The notes: generated from the sequence alone by a model not told the origin. A DNA stretch of 64,000 bases from Sphingomonadaceae bacterium (GCA_024236195.1 JACKKZ010000003.1:124001-188000); one strand, 5' to 3'; counted from the first letter of the stretch, positions 16,342-25,296 are shown. Numbers and translations: made by a program.

Positions 16342-17109
16342 CTAGCTGCCACCATCGCTATTGCTGCCACCTGCATCAGTCGGCTGCGTGGGTGTACCGT
16401 GCACAGCCACATAGCCGGGCTGTGACGCACCATATTCCGCGCCATATTCTGCATCCCAGGCCGCGGAATCTCGCTGGTACTGTTCGTAGGCGTTGTAGAA
16501 ATTCTCGAACGGCACCTCAAAAACAGAGAAATTTGCCGCAGCAAATTCATTCGCGTCGAACTTTGGCGCCATCAGCGCGCGATTGGCGATATCCAGCGCC
16601 GCATTGCAGAAATCATTCCGGGCGGCCGGCAGGGTGAAGAAGTTGTAGACCGAGGTCATCTTCGATTCCCGCGCCCGGATCGCATCCCGGCTGGAACTGT
16701 AATTCTTGCGATAGGCAGCGTCGATCCGGCTATTCACCGCGCTTAGCGTGCGCGAATGATTGCTGATGAAGGCGGAATAGGCATCAAGCACCGGTTTATG
16801 CTCTGCATTCACGCAATTCAGCGCCGCAACATTCCAGGCCGAGCGGAAATGCCATGTGCGTTCATCATTGCTGAGCCCGCGATTGACCGTCATGCGCAGC
16901 CCGTCCAGGCCCAGCGGCGGGATTTCCATGATATAGGCTGCGCCGCCTGGAGGGGTGGGACGCGGGGGAATGATTTTCTGGACAGGCGGAGGAGGCGGTG
17001 GAGGCGGTGGTACGGGCGTGGCGCAGGCAGCCAGCACAGCAACCCCCGCTGCAACCGCTATATTGCGGGCACCTACACGCGTAATCTTGATCGGCATTGC
17101 TGCGGCCAT
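16342..17109 (-). CDS. Putative lipoprotein, unknown function
   Basis: The start chosen is the ATG at 17109 because a strong ribosome binding site (GAGGAGG) lies 11 nt upstream; this gives 255 residues. A basic N-terminus and hydrophobic stretch end in the lipobox LAAC, so it is probably lipid-modified. Directly after come ten or more prolines in a row with little interruption, then a folded helical domain (about 60-215) and an Ala/Tyr/Gly-rich tail. I do not recognise the family. It is the next gene after the Bax-inhibitor family gene on this strand, but a terminator separates them. Confidence 0.82.
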   Translation of the reverse strand: MAAAMPIKITRVGARNIAVAAGVAVLAACATPVPPPPPPPPPVQKIIPPRPTPPGGAAYIMEIPPLGLDGLRMTVNRGLSNDERTWHFRSAWNVAALNCVNAEHKPVLDAYSAFISNHSRTLSAVNSRIDAAYRKNYSSSRDAIRARESKMTSVYNFFTLPAARNDFCNAALDIANRALMAPKFDANEFAAANFSVFEVPFENFYNAYEQYQRDSAAWDAEYGAEYGASQPGYVAVHGTPTQPTDAGGSNSDGGS

Positions 17110-17198
17110 TGGGCTGCACCCCTCCTCGACAGGTTTCTTCTCGAATGTCTGGTCGATCCGGACCAGTATAAGGTTCATTCCTAGACCGGGAATGAAGC

Positions 17199-17235
17199 AA
17201 AGAAAATGCCCGGAATGCGCTGGGCACTCCGGGCA
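17199..17235 (-). terminator. Intrinsic terminator downstream of the Bax-inhibitor-family gene
   Basis: Reading leftward, TGCCCGGAGTGC pairs with GCATTCCGGGCA (12 bp, one G-T pair) around a 5-nt loop and is followed by TTTTCTTT. It lies 25 bp after the stop codon of the gene at 17260. Confidence 0.88.
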
Positions 17236-17259
17236 CGATGGATTGAATCCTTTTTGCGA

Positions 17260-18042
17260 TCAGTCGCGGGCAGCGCCCATGAAACGCAGCAGGAACAGGA
17301 ACATGTTGATGAAATCCAGATAGAGGTTCAGCGCCCCCATGATCACCAGCTTGCCCAGCGGATAAGCCTGCGCAATGGCGGGGTTGGTAACCTTGAGGTT
17401 CTGGATCGCCAGATATTCATGCTTGAGGCGCTGCGTATCGTAGGCGGTCAAGCCTGCAAAAATCAGCACACCGAGGAAGCTGATAGCAAGGTCGAGGATG
17501 CTCGAGCCCACGAACCAGTTGATAACGCTGGCGATAATCAGGCCGACAACACCCATGACCAAGAAGCTGCCGAAACCGGACAGGTCCTTCTTGGTGGTAT
17601 AGCCGAACAGGCTGAGGCCAGCGAATGCGCCAGCAGTCGCGAAGAATGTCGAAGCGATAGAGGCGCCGGTGTAGACGAGGAAAATCGTCGAAAGCGAGAG
17701 GCCCATCAGGACCGCAAAGCCCCAGAACATCAGCTGAAGCGTGCCGGTCGAGAACTTGTTCTGGCCAAAGCTCATGGCGAACACGATGGCGAGCGGCGAC
17801 AGTGCGACCAGCCACATCAGCGGTCCGCTGGCGAAAGCGATTGCGAGGCCGGTGCTGGCTGTCACCAATGCGACAATACCGGTCAGCAACACGCCTGATG
17901 CCATGTAATTGTAGATCGACAGCATATGCTTGCGCAGCCCGGCGTCGAAGGTGGTGCCTTCTGCACCAATCACTTCGCCATTCAGGCTGGGAGACGCGCC
18001 GAATCCCTGCCGGGTTTCACGGGGGTCATTCCAATTTGCCAT
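17260..18042 (-). CDS. Bax inhibitor-1/YccA family membrane protein
   Basis: A 260-residue inner-membrane protein with seven hydrophobic helices between about residue 40 and the end. The family pattern is visible in the last two helices: GLTAYDTQRLKHEY and ALNLYLDFINMFLFLLRF. The start is the ATG at 18042 (MANWNDPRE), preceded by GGAAGAGA at good spacing; an in-frame ATG at 18060 would add six residues. BI-1/YccA proteins are linked to FtsH protease control and ion leak, but the role in this lineage is not established. Confidence 0.93.
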   Translation of the reverse strand: MANWNDPRETRQGFGASPSLNGEVIGAEGTTFDAGLRKHMLSIYNYMASGVLLTGIVALVTASTGLAIAFASGPLMWLVALSPLAIVFAMSFGQNKFSTGTLQLMFWGFAVLMGLSLSTIFLVYTGASIASTFFATAGAFAGLSLFGYTTKKDLSGFGSFLVMGVVGLIIASVINWFVGSSILDLAISFLGVLIFAGLTAYDTQRLKHEYLAIQNLKVTNPAIAQAYPLGKLVIMGALNLYLDFINMFLFLLRFMGAARD

Positions 18043-18161
18043 TTCTCTTCCAAACTCCATTTGCCGGCCCCTGGGGGGTGGGGATGGGCCGGTAGTGCAT
18101 TGAATATCGGTAATCTGGCTGGATTTTTCAAGGAAAACCGGACTGCGAGCCTTAACCGGTA

Positions 18162-18968
18162 TTAACCCTGTTTCCGGGCCGCCTCCGCCAGTTCTTCCCC
18201 TCGATCCCGCGCGGCGCGCAGGGTTTTTTCCACCAGTCGCGTCATCGCCGCCCCGTCATCGAGCACTTTCAATCCCGCTTCGGTCGTTCCGCCGGGGCTG
18301 GCCACCCGCTGCGCCAGTTGTGCAGGAGAATCAGGGGATTGCGCCGCCAGAGCAGCGGCCCCCTCCACCATCGCCAGTGCCAGACGCTGTGCCGTCTCCG
18401 GTGGCAAGCCCAGTTCCGCCCCGCCCGATGCCAGCGCGTCGATAAAGCGATAAACAAAGCCGGGCCCCGATCCGGCCAGCGCAGTGACAAGGTTGAACTG
18501 CCCTTCGTCAATCCATTCTGCCGCGCCAAGGCGGTCCATCAATGCGGCCACGGCCTCGCGCTGCGCCGCGTCGAGCCCGATTTCTGCCATGCCAACCGGG
18601 GACTTGCCGAGTGAAGCGGCAAGATTGGGCATGACCCGGACATAGGCGCCGGCATTGGGGAAGCGCTCTTCCAGCGTTGCCAGCTCGACCCCTGCAAGCA
18701 TGGAGAGGATCACGGTACCCTCTCCGGCCAGCGGCGCGACATCGCCCGCTACGGCGTCGAGCATTTGCGGCTTCACCCCCAGAAGGATCGCGTCAAATGT
18801 GCGCTCCGGATAGTCACGGATCAGCGCCACGCCCTTGGGCGCTCCCTCCAATTGCGGATCAACAATGGTGAATTTCGCCGGGGAAAGGCCCGAAGCAAGC
18901 CAGCCGCGCAGCATCGCGCCGCCCATATTGCCGCAACCGACAAGGAGGATGGAAGTAAAGTCAGTCAT
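18162..18968 (-). CDS. proC: Pyrroline-5-carboxylate reductase
   Basis: ProC catalyses the last step of proline synthesis. The 268-residue protein has an N-terminal Rossmann motif (LLVGCGNMGGAMLRGW) and the C-terminal dimerisation signature (ALAGSGPGFVYRFIDAL, and VASPGGTTEAGL). The length is normal for the family. It lies downstream of a YbjN-domain gene on the same strand, with a small hypothetical gene between them. Confidence 0.96.
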   Translation of the reverse strand: MTDFTSILLVGCGNMGGAMLRGWLASGLSPAKFTIVDPQLEGAPKGVALIRDYPERTFDAILLGVKPQMLDAVAGDVAPLAGEGTVILSMLAGVELATLEERFPNAGAYVRVMPNLAASLGKSPVGMAEIGLDAAQREAVAALMDRLGAAEWIDEGQFNLVTALAGSGPGFVYRFIDALASGGAELGLPPETAQRLALAMVEGAAALAAQSPDSPAQLAQRVASPGGTTEAGLKVLDDGAAMTRLVEKTLRAARDRGEELAEAARKQG

Positions 18969-19028
18969 GGCAGCGCTTTGCCGGAAAACCAGCGCGGCGG
19001 CTAGGCTGATTGGCTATTCGCACCGGGA

Positions 19029-19427
19029 TCAGAAAATCTTGGCTTCGCGCTCAGTCAGCATCTGGACGTGTAAAGGGAAGCCTTCCCTTGTTGCACGCTC
19101 GAACACACAGTGAAGCGCGTCGTCGTTATCAGGGACAATCCTGACGAGGGAATATGGAACAATATCACTGCCGATCGAAGGCTTAATCAAAAACTCTTTT
19201 GCCCCGCATTCGCGAAGAAGCTGCCCACTCGTCCATGCGATCTCCGGAAGTCTATCATTGTCATCTTCCGCGAATGGCCTCTCAGAAACCGCCAAGTAAG
19301 GATGCCGTTTTTCGGTTGGCGGTATCAAGAATTGGGCTGCAATTGCCACTATGGCGCTAGCAGCGGCCCCCAGAGCAAACCAAACCAGTCTCTGTCGTCT
19401 CATGCAGAGTGGACACCACATTTGCAT
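19029..19427 (-). CDS. Small single-pass membrane protein, hypothetical
   Basis: I do not recognise this protein of about 132 residues. The ATG at 19427 begins MQMWCPLCMRRQRL; a GTG at 19454 or an ATG at 19403 are alternatives. One hydrophobic helix follows (WFALGAAASAIVAIAAQFLI), with the C-terminal 90 residues presumably periplasmic. It interrupts the YbjN-proC pair and is less GC-rich than both. A short single gene of this kind could be a recent insertion or a fast-evolving lineage gene. Confidence 0.5.
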   Translation of the reverse strand: MQMWCPLCMRRQRLVWFALGAAASAIVAIAAQFLIPPTEKRHPYLAVSERPFAEDDNDRLPEIAWTSGQLLRECGAKEFLIKPSIGSDIVPYSLVRIVPDNDDALHCVFERATREGFPLHVQMLTEREAKIF

Positions 19428-19523
19428 AGTCAGCGCAACTGGGGGCGATTGCACCTAATGATTTTCAGGAATCCGGTGCCGTCATCGCCTTTGGTAACGG
19501 AACCAGAAAACCCACCAACAACC

Positions 19524-20030
19524 TCATGCCTCTCCGGCAGCATCGACCAGTGCATTGTCCAGTGCTTCACGCGGACTGCGGTCGCTCCACAGCACGAACT
19601 GGAAGGCCGGGTAGAAGCGGTCGCATTCGTCCAGCGCGGTTTCGACCATGGATTGCGCCTGTGACAGGCTGAGCAGCCCGTCGTCACCCAGCATCAGCCC
19701 GTGGCGATAGAGCAGCACACCGCCTTTTGACCAGATATCGAAATGGCCGACCCAGACCTGTTCGTTGATCATGGAGAGCAGCTCAAACGCCGCCATGCGC
19801 TTGGCTTGCGGCACGCGGATATCGGGCAGGCAGATCAGCTGCAGGACATTGTCCTCCGGCCGCCAGATGCCGCGCAGCTGGTATTTGGTCCAGCTACCCT
19901 GCACTTCGCCGGTCAACTCATCCTCGGCATGGAATTCAAAATCCCAGCCGCGCGCTTCGAACAGCGCCGCCAGCATGTCGAGCGGCGCGGCATCATCCTC
20001 ACGCGCAAAATCGCCTTCGCCAGCTCTCAT
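19524..20030 (-). CDS. YbjN domain-containing protein
   Basis: A 168-residue soluble acidic protein with the YbjN pattern: LAALFEARGWDFEFH near the start, NVLQLICLPDIRVP in the middle, and INEQVWVGHFDIWSKGGVLLYRH. The fold resembles type III secretion chaperones, and YbjN in enterobacteria affects motility and stress; its molecular role is unclear. Its usual neighbour in alphaproteobacteria is proC, here one gene downstream. CATAAT just before the start could be a -10 element, but this is weak. Confidence 0.85.
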   Translation of the reverse strand: MRAGEGDFAREDDAAPLDMLAALFEARGWDFEFHAEDELTGEVQGSWTKYQLRGIWRPEDNVLQLICLPDIRVPQAKRMAAFELLSMINEQVWVGHFDIWSKGGVLLYRHGLMLGDDGLLSLSQAQSMVETALDECDRFYPAFQFVLWSDRSPREALDNALVDAAGEA

Positions 20031-20173
20031 AGGATTATGCCTGCCTTAACCATGCGGGATGAATGCCTGCGAAGCCCCCCGCCATGCAATCCACCCGCGA
20101 ATAAGGCTTGGGGAGAACTGGGCAGACTTGTTCAAATCTTGTGCAAAAGAGCGGCAAAGCCTGTGGACGACTT

Positions 20174-22147
20174 CTACTTAAGCTCTTCAATTTCCTGCCC
20201 TTCCGGGCTGGTGAAGGAGAACGTCTCAATCCCCTCTTCCTTGAGCTTGCTCATCGCTTCGCTTGCCGCCTTGCTGCTAGCGAATGGCCCCGCAAGCAGT
20301 CGGTTCGCCTGGCCCCATGGCGTGATAAAGGGGCCCTTGCCCTTGATGATCTCACCCGCTTTGCGTTCGAACCGCCGCCAGTCAAAGCGCAACGCATCCC
20401 GGTCACGCCCGGTGGCCAGTTGCACCCATATCCGGCTGGGATGTTTCGGCTTCTCCGGCTCCTTGGCCTTAGGCGGCTCTTCCTTTTCACGTGGGGGCTT
20501 GATCTTGGTGATATCTACAGCGCCGCGCGCCGGGGCTGGCTTGGCTGCGTTCGGCAGGGAGAAATCTGCAAAAGCGTCCGCAACGCTGGCGGGCTCTTGC
20601 GGCTCGGGCTCAGATGGCACAACCGGTACTGGCGCCGGTGCAGCTGTTGCGGGGACAGGAGCCGGGGGCGTCACCACTGCCGGTTTGGATTCTTCCGGCA
20701 TTGGCTCGGCCGCTGCTGGTTTGGCGGCGGGTTGGGCGACGGGTTCCGGCCTCGCGACAGGCTCTGTAGGAGCGGTGCTGGCAGTGGCCCCGGGCAGCTT
20801 GCCAAGGTCGAAATCATTGGCCGCCACCCGCGCTGGCTGAGGCTCCGGGGCAGCAGGCTTGACCACCGGTATCGTCTCCGGCTGGGCGGCAGGCTGCGGG
20901 TCCGGTGCTGCGACAGAAATGCTCGGCTTGGGCGGTTCCGGCGGAGCTGGAGGCGGCACCGGCTCTGCCACAACCGGTTTCGGCTCCGGCTTCGGTGCAG
21001 GCGTCGCTTGCGCCGGTGGCTCAGTCGGCTTTGCTTCCGGCTTTGGCGGCGCCTTTGGTTCGGGGGTCACTGCAGGTGTGACTGCGGGCAATTCCGCGCG
21101 GGCAACCCGGCGTGGTTCTTCCCTGCGTGCAGCGGGCTGTTCCTTCACCGCCGGTGCGGGGTCCCTTGCTGCTTCGACCTTTTCGACCGAGCTTGAGGCC
21201 CGGCCCGGACGACGGCGGCCGCTGCGCGTATCCTCACGCGGGCCAAGCGGTTCACCAGCCGGAGCCAGCCGCTGATCCGCCCCGCGCACCGGTGACGGGC
21301 GCGATCCCGGTCCGGAATAGGCAGCAATGCGTGGGTCATCACGACCAATCTGTGCAGCCTTGGGGAAAATACCCAGATTGCCCGCAGCGGCCTGCTGCGG
21401 ACGGGTAAGGCGCGGCATATAGGTGAGGTATGGCGAAATGCGCTGCGCAAGATCAGCGGGCATGGCCTGATTCGCCACCTGCACAGCCTCGCCTTCCTGC
21501 CCCAGCACAGCCAGGCCAAAGGCGCGAGTGCGATAGGCTGTCCGGTCCCCCTTTTGCAGCAAGGGCAGCAGGGTCGCTTCAAAGCCCTGCCTGTCGCCGG
21601 AAATCGCCTGGCTCAGGGCAAGGCGGCGGCGAGTTTCCGGGTCTTCACGCTGAGCCAATGCACGGCGATAATGCGCCTGCGCACTGGCATTGTCCCCTAC
21701 CAGGTCAAAGGCCAGCCCGCGCTCGCCGTCCAGCTCCAAGGTGGATGCCCCGGCCTTTTCAGCCTCAGCGAACAGGCGCAATGCTTCAATCGGGCGTTCC
21801 GAGCGGACAAAGGCACCCGCCAGCCCGGCCTTGACACGCGCATTGCCGGGTGACAGCTCATCCGCGCGGCCAAAGAAGCCGATTGCGCCCTCTACATCAC
21901 CCAGTCTTAGCGCAGCCGTGCCCGCGTCAACCAACGCATCGACATCGCGCGTATTGCGCGCCAGCCGGGTGAGCGCGTCGTTGAGATCCTGCACCGCTGG
22001 CGGCGGCAAAGGCTGGACCACCGCCTGCGAAGCCTCTTGCGCTACCACGGCAGCAGGCCAGCACCCGGCAAGCGCAGCCAGCGCACCGCGCAGCATGGCG
22101 ATGTGTCGAATCTTGCGGATACCTGCAGCTTGCACGTCTTGCCTCAT
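20174..22147 (-). CDS. TPR and SPOR domain-containing protein
   Basis: About 657 residues from the ATG at 22147; an ATG at 22096 would begin directly at the hydrophobic signal segment (MLRGALAALAGCWPAAVVAQ). After the signal come TPR-like helices (about 50-250), then some 270 residues of Pro/Ala/Glu/Val-rich linker, and a C-terminal SPOR domain (about the last 80 residues, RIWVQLATGRDRDALRFDW ... RLLAGPFAS). SPOR domains bind denuded septal glycan, so a septum-associated envelope protein is likely. It lies 73 bp downstream of ftsZ, where lpxC is found in many other proteobacteria. The exact start is uncertain. Confidence 0.88.
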   Translation of the reverse strand: MRQDVQAAGIRKIRHIAMLRGALAALAGCWPAAVVAQEASQAVVQPLPPPAVQDLNDALTRLARNTRDVDALVDAGTAALRLGDVEGAIGFFGRADELSPGNARVKAGLAGAFVRSERPIEALRLFAEAEKAGASTLELDGERGLAFDLVGDNASAQAHYRRALAQREDPETRRRLALSQAISGDRQGFEATLLPLLQKGDRTAYRTRAFGLAVLGQEGEAVQVANQAMPADLAQRISPYLTYMPRLTRPQQAAAGNLGIFPKAAQIGRDDPRIAAYSGPGSRPSPVRGADQRLAPAGEPLGPREDTRSGRRRPGRASSSVEKVEAARDPAPAVKEQPAARREEPRRVARAELPAVTPAVTPEPKAPPKPEAKPTEPPAQATPAPKPEPKPVVAEPVPPPAPPEPPKPSISVAAPDPQPAAQPETIPVVKPAAPEPQPARVAANDFDLGKLPGATASTAPTEPVARPEPVAQPAAKPAAAEPMPEESKPAVVTPPAPVPATAAPAPVPVVPSEPEPQEPASVADAFADFSLPNAAKPAPARGAVDITKIKPPREKEEPPKAKEPEKPKHPSRIWVQLATGRDRDALRFDWRRFERKAGEIIKGKGPFITPWGQANRLLAGPFASSKAASEAMSKLKEEGIETFSFTSPEGQEIEELK

Positions 22148-22220
22148 CTGGCAGGCATATAGGAAGGAATGGATGAACCGGCCACAAACAGGCCGCCTCA
22201 CCCGGACCTACCGGCCAAAC

Positions 22221-23882
22221 TTACTGGTTGTTCTGCCGCCCAAGGAAACGCGGGATGCTGACCGAGGATGCGCCCTCATCGCCGTCGTCATCCTCTTCTT
22301 CGTCATCATCCGAAGATGATCCGCGGGAGAGATTTGCCATCCGTTCAAACAATGTGCTGCCAGCACCGGGGCTTCCACCACCGCCGCTACCGCCGCCAGA
22401 GACCAGGCCCCTGCGGCGGGGCGCAGCACCACCCTGCACCGGCTCATCTTCCTCTGCCAGGCGGTCCGCATCAAGCAGCAATTCATCGCCACCTGCGCCA
22501 TCATCGACCGAAGCCGAGCTCAGGTCGAGCATTTCCTTCTTGGGTGCAGGCACTGGTTCATCCTCATCGTCCCAGCCATCTTCCTCTTCGGAAGCAGTCG
22601 CAACGGCGGGGCTGGCCGACGAAGAGTCTTCCTCACCCCAATCCTCTTCTTCATCGTCATCCGCATTATCGCGCATGCCGGCGAGCGGATCGACGATGCC
22701 GTCAACATCGTCGTCTTCACCCTCTTCCTCGCCTTCCTCCGCATCGTCAAAGGCGGCTGGTTCAGGCGCAGGAGCCGGAGCGAAGGATTCGTCCTCTTCT
22801 TCAAACTCGTCTTCGAATTCTGCTTCGTCCTCTGCCGGGAGTTCCAGCACCGGGCGCTTGGGTGCGCGCGCCGCAGCGAGCGACATGGCACCGCCGCTGG
22901 CACCGGCACCTTCGGCACCCTGTTCGATCCCGGTCGCGACTACCGAGACACGGATACGGCCGGACAGGTCAGGATTGAAGGCGCTACCCCAGATGATGTT
23001 CGCATCTTCATCCACCAATTCGCGGATGTGGTTCGCGGCTTCATCAACTTCGAGCAGCTTCATGTCTTCGCCGCCGATGATCGAAATGATCACGCCCTTG
23101 GCGCCCTGCATACTGACACCGTCGAGCAGCGGGTTGGCGATAGCGCGCTCGGCAGCTTCCAGCGCGCGGTTTTCACCCTCGCCTTCGCCCGTGCCCATCA
23201 TCGCCTTGCCCATTTCGCTCATCACCGAGCGCACGTCAGCAAAGTCGAGGTTGATAAGGCCCGGCATGACCATCAGGTCGGTAATGGAGCGCACACCCTG
23301 CTGCAGCACTTCGTCTGCAAGCTCGAAAGCTTCCTTGAAGGTCGTCTCCGCCTTCGCCACCAGGAACAGGTTCTGGTTGGGGATGACGATCAGCGTATCG
23401 ACATGCTTCTGCAGCTCTTCAATGCCTGCTTCGGCGGCGCGCATCCGGCGCGTTCCCTCGAACAGGAACGGTTTGGTCACCACGCCAACAGTCAGCACGC
23501 CCTTGCGCCGGGCCGCCTCTGCAATCACCGGAGCAGCGCCTGTGCCGGTACCACCGCCCATACCGGCTGCGATGAAGCACATATTTACGCCTTCCAGCGC
23601 ATCTTCCAGCTCACTGACGGTTTCTTCCGCCGCTGCCTTACCCACTTCGGGCCGCGCACCTGCGCCAAGACCGCCCGTAATATCCGGACCAAGTTGCAGC
23701 TTGGTCGGCGCGTTGGACTGGTTTAGCGCCTGCGCGTCAGTGTTAGCGACGATGAAATCGACGCCTTCGATTTCGGCCTCGATCATATTGGCAATCGCAT
23801 TACCGCCTGCGCCGCCAACACCGATTACAGTGATGCGGGGCCGCAATTCGTCCGAAGCCGGGGGGCCGATATTGATACTCAT
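22221..23882 (-). CDS. ftsZ: Cell division protein FtsZ
   Basis: The tubulin-like GTPase that forms the Z ring. The start is the ATG at 23882 (MSINIGPP), with GGAGGG in front, giving 553 residues. The tubulin signature GGGTGTG is at about 109-115. The polymerising domain ends near residue 320. The remaining 230 residues are a very long linker rich in Asp, Glu, Pro, Gly and Ser, ending in the conserved C-terminal peptide IPRFLGRQ that binds FtsA and other partners. The family is usually 350-400 residues in most bacteria, though alphaproteobacteria often have longer linkers. It lies 133 bp after ftsA with a DnaA box between them. Confidence 0.97.
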   Translation of the reverse strand: MSINIGPPASDELRPRITVIGVGGAGGNAIANMIEAEIEGVDFIVANTDAQALNQSNAPTKLQLGPDITGGLGAGARPEVGKAAAEETVSELEDALEGVNMCFIAAGMGGGTGTGAAPVIAEAARRKGVLTVGVVTKPFLFEGTRRMRAAEAGIEELQKHVDTLIVIPNQNLFLVAKAETTFKEAFELADEVLQQGVRSITDLMVMPGLINLDFADVRSVMSEMGKAMMGTGEGEGENRALEAAERAIANPLLDGVSMQGAKGVIISIIGGEDMKLLEVDEAANHIRELVDEDANIIWGSAFNPDLSGRIRVSVVATGIEQGAEGAGASGGAMSLAAARAPKRPVLELPAEDEAEFEDEFEEEDESFAPAPAPEPAAFDDAEEGEEEGEDDDVDGIVDPLAGMRDNADDDEEEDWGEEDSSSASPAVATASEEEDGWDDEDEPVPAPKKEMLDLSSASVDDGAGGDELLLDADRLAEEDEPVQGGAAPRRRGLVSGGGSGGGGSPGAGSTLFERMANLSRGSSSDDDEEEDDDGDEGASSVSIPRFLGRQNNQ

Positions 23883-23984
23883 GGTTGTTCCCTCCACGGG
23901 GCCCGGTGATAGTCCGGGCGCAAGTTTCAAGCTTGCCCTCTACTGTGACACATTCGGATTCCCCCGTGCATAGGGACAAAACCG

Positions 23985-23993
23985 TTATCCACA
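23985..23993 (+). promoter_or_regulatory. Perfect DnaA box upstream of ftsZ
   Basis: TTATCCACA exactly matches the DnaA box consensus TTATNCACA. It is in the ftsA-ftsZ intergenic region, about 100 bp upstream of the ftsZ start codon. DnaA-dependent ftsZ transcription is known in Caulobacter. Regulation here is inferred from the site alone. Confidence 0.6.
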
Positions 23994-24015
23994 GTGGTTA
24001 ATGGCAAGCCTTCCT

Positions 24016-25296
24016 CTAAAAATACTCTTTGACGGCGCGAAACACGCGGTTGACCAGCGCCGCACCGCCATATTTGATCGTCGGCTGGTAGGCCGGTTCG
24101 ATCGTGCGGATATCAACCGGATCATCCGCTGCATAAAGGCACAGGCCAGACAAGGTCGCGAAACCGGGGGTTCCATGCGCTTCTGGCAGCCCGCGCAGTG
24201 CAGGCGGGCGGCCAATGCGCACTGGTTTGCCCAGAGCAGCCTGGGTAAAGTCAGCAATCCCGGCCAGCTCTGCCCCGCCACCGGTCAGAACGACCTGGCC
24301 ACCCTGCACGCCGGAGAACTTCATCGCCTTGAGCGCACGGGCGATTTCATCGCTCAGCTTGCCCAATTGCTCTGTCACCACGGAAATCAGGGCCGCACGC
24401 GGGATTCGGTTCTTGTCATCCGCCCCGCGCGCAATCGGGCCGCTGCTTTCCTCACCCGGCCCATTGACCGGGATCATCTCGCGATGGTCAGTCGGGCTGG
24501 CAATGGCTGACCCGGCGACGCATTTCAACCGCTCTGCCTGGAAACGGCGAATACCAAATGCGCTCGCTATGGCGTCCGTAATATCAGCCGATCCGAACGG
24601 GATGGCGCTGAGCCCCACCAGCATCCCGCCCATATAGACCGAGACATTGGTCACCTGCCCGCCAATCTCCACCAGCGCCGTGCCCAGCTCGCGCTCTTCC
24701 GGGCGCAGACAGGCATAGCCCGCAGCGATAGGCGCAGCGACAACGGCCTCTACATCAAGATGCGCGTTCTGCACGGCTTCTGTCAGGTTCCGGATTGGCG
24801 CACCATCCGCCAGCATCACATGGATATCCACCCCCAGCCGCTCTGCATGGAGACCCTTGGGATTGGCGACCCCGTGCGCACCGTCCAGCGTATAACAGGC
24901 AGGCTGTGCGTGCAGCACCATGCGGCCATCCGGTTGGATGCTTTCGCGTGCCGAGAGCAGCAGATGCTCTACGTCATCGTCTTCAATCCGGCGGCCGCCA
25001 ATGTCGATTTCAACCCGCGAAACCTGGCTGGCCAGCCCTGCCCCGGCGCAGCCGACCCAAACAGAAGAAACGCTGGTGCCAGAGGTTTTCTCCGCCCGCT
25101 CTACCGCGTCGCGAATGGCATAGGTCGCTGCGGCCATATCGGTGACATAGCCGCGCTTGATCCCCTGGCTTGCACGGTGGCCGGAGCCGAGCACAACCAT
25201 CTCGCCCGTTTCAGACAGACCCATGACCATGGCGGAAATGCGGAAGGAACCGATATTAACGGCTCCGAAGACGCGGCTGATGCGTGGCAGGCCCAT
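24016..25296 (-). CDS. ftsA: Cell division protein FtsA
   Basis: The actin-like membrane tether of the Z ring, 426 residues. ATPase features include GAVNIGSFRISAMV near the N-terminus, the SHS2/1C region with SVWVGCAGAGLASQ, and VVLTGGGAELAGI near residue 335. The C-terminus ends RVFRAVKEYF, an amphipathic membrane-targeting helix. Its ATG overlaps the ftsQ stop by one base (TAATG). It feeds directly into the ftsZ upstream region. Confidence 0.97.
   Translation of the reverse strand: MGLPRISRVFGAVNIGSFRISAMVMGLSETGEMVVLGSGHRASQGIKRGYVTDMAAATYAIRDAVERAEKTSGTSVSSVWVGCAGAGLASQVSRVEIDIGGRRIEDDDVEHLLLSARESIQPDGRMVLHAQPACYTLDGAHGVANPKGLHAERLGVDIHVMLADGAPIRNLTEAVQNAHLDVEAVVAAPIAAGYACLRPEERELGTALVEIGGQVTNVSVYMGGMLVGLSAIPFGSADITDAIASAFGIRRFQAERLKCVAGSAIASPTDHREMIPVNGPGEESSGPIARGADDKNRIPRAALISVVTEQLGKLSDEIARALKAMKFSGVQGGQVVLTGGGAELAGIADFTQAALGKPVRIGRPPALRGLPEAHGTPGFATLSGLCLYAADDPVDIRTIEPAYQPTIKYGGAALVNRVFRAVKEYF

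Noticed and set aside
18152..18165. TTAACCGGTATTAACC as a CtrA site upstream of the Bax-inhibitor-family gene
   Set aside because: The spacing between TTAA halves is 6, not the usual 7, and it lies at the proC stop; too weak to annotate.
20520..21280. Tandem-repeat or CRISPR-like pattern in the linker of the SPOR protein
   Set aside because: The repetition is low-complexity Pro/Ala/Glu coding sequence with no fixed unit or spacers.
22228..23973. 581-codon plus-strand frame with Ser-rich runs
   Set aside because: It is the antisense of the acidic FtsZ linker (GAN codons read as Ser/Leu-type codons); not a gene.
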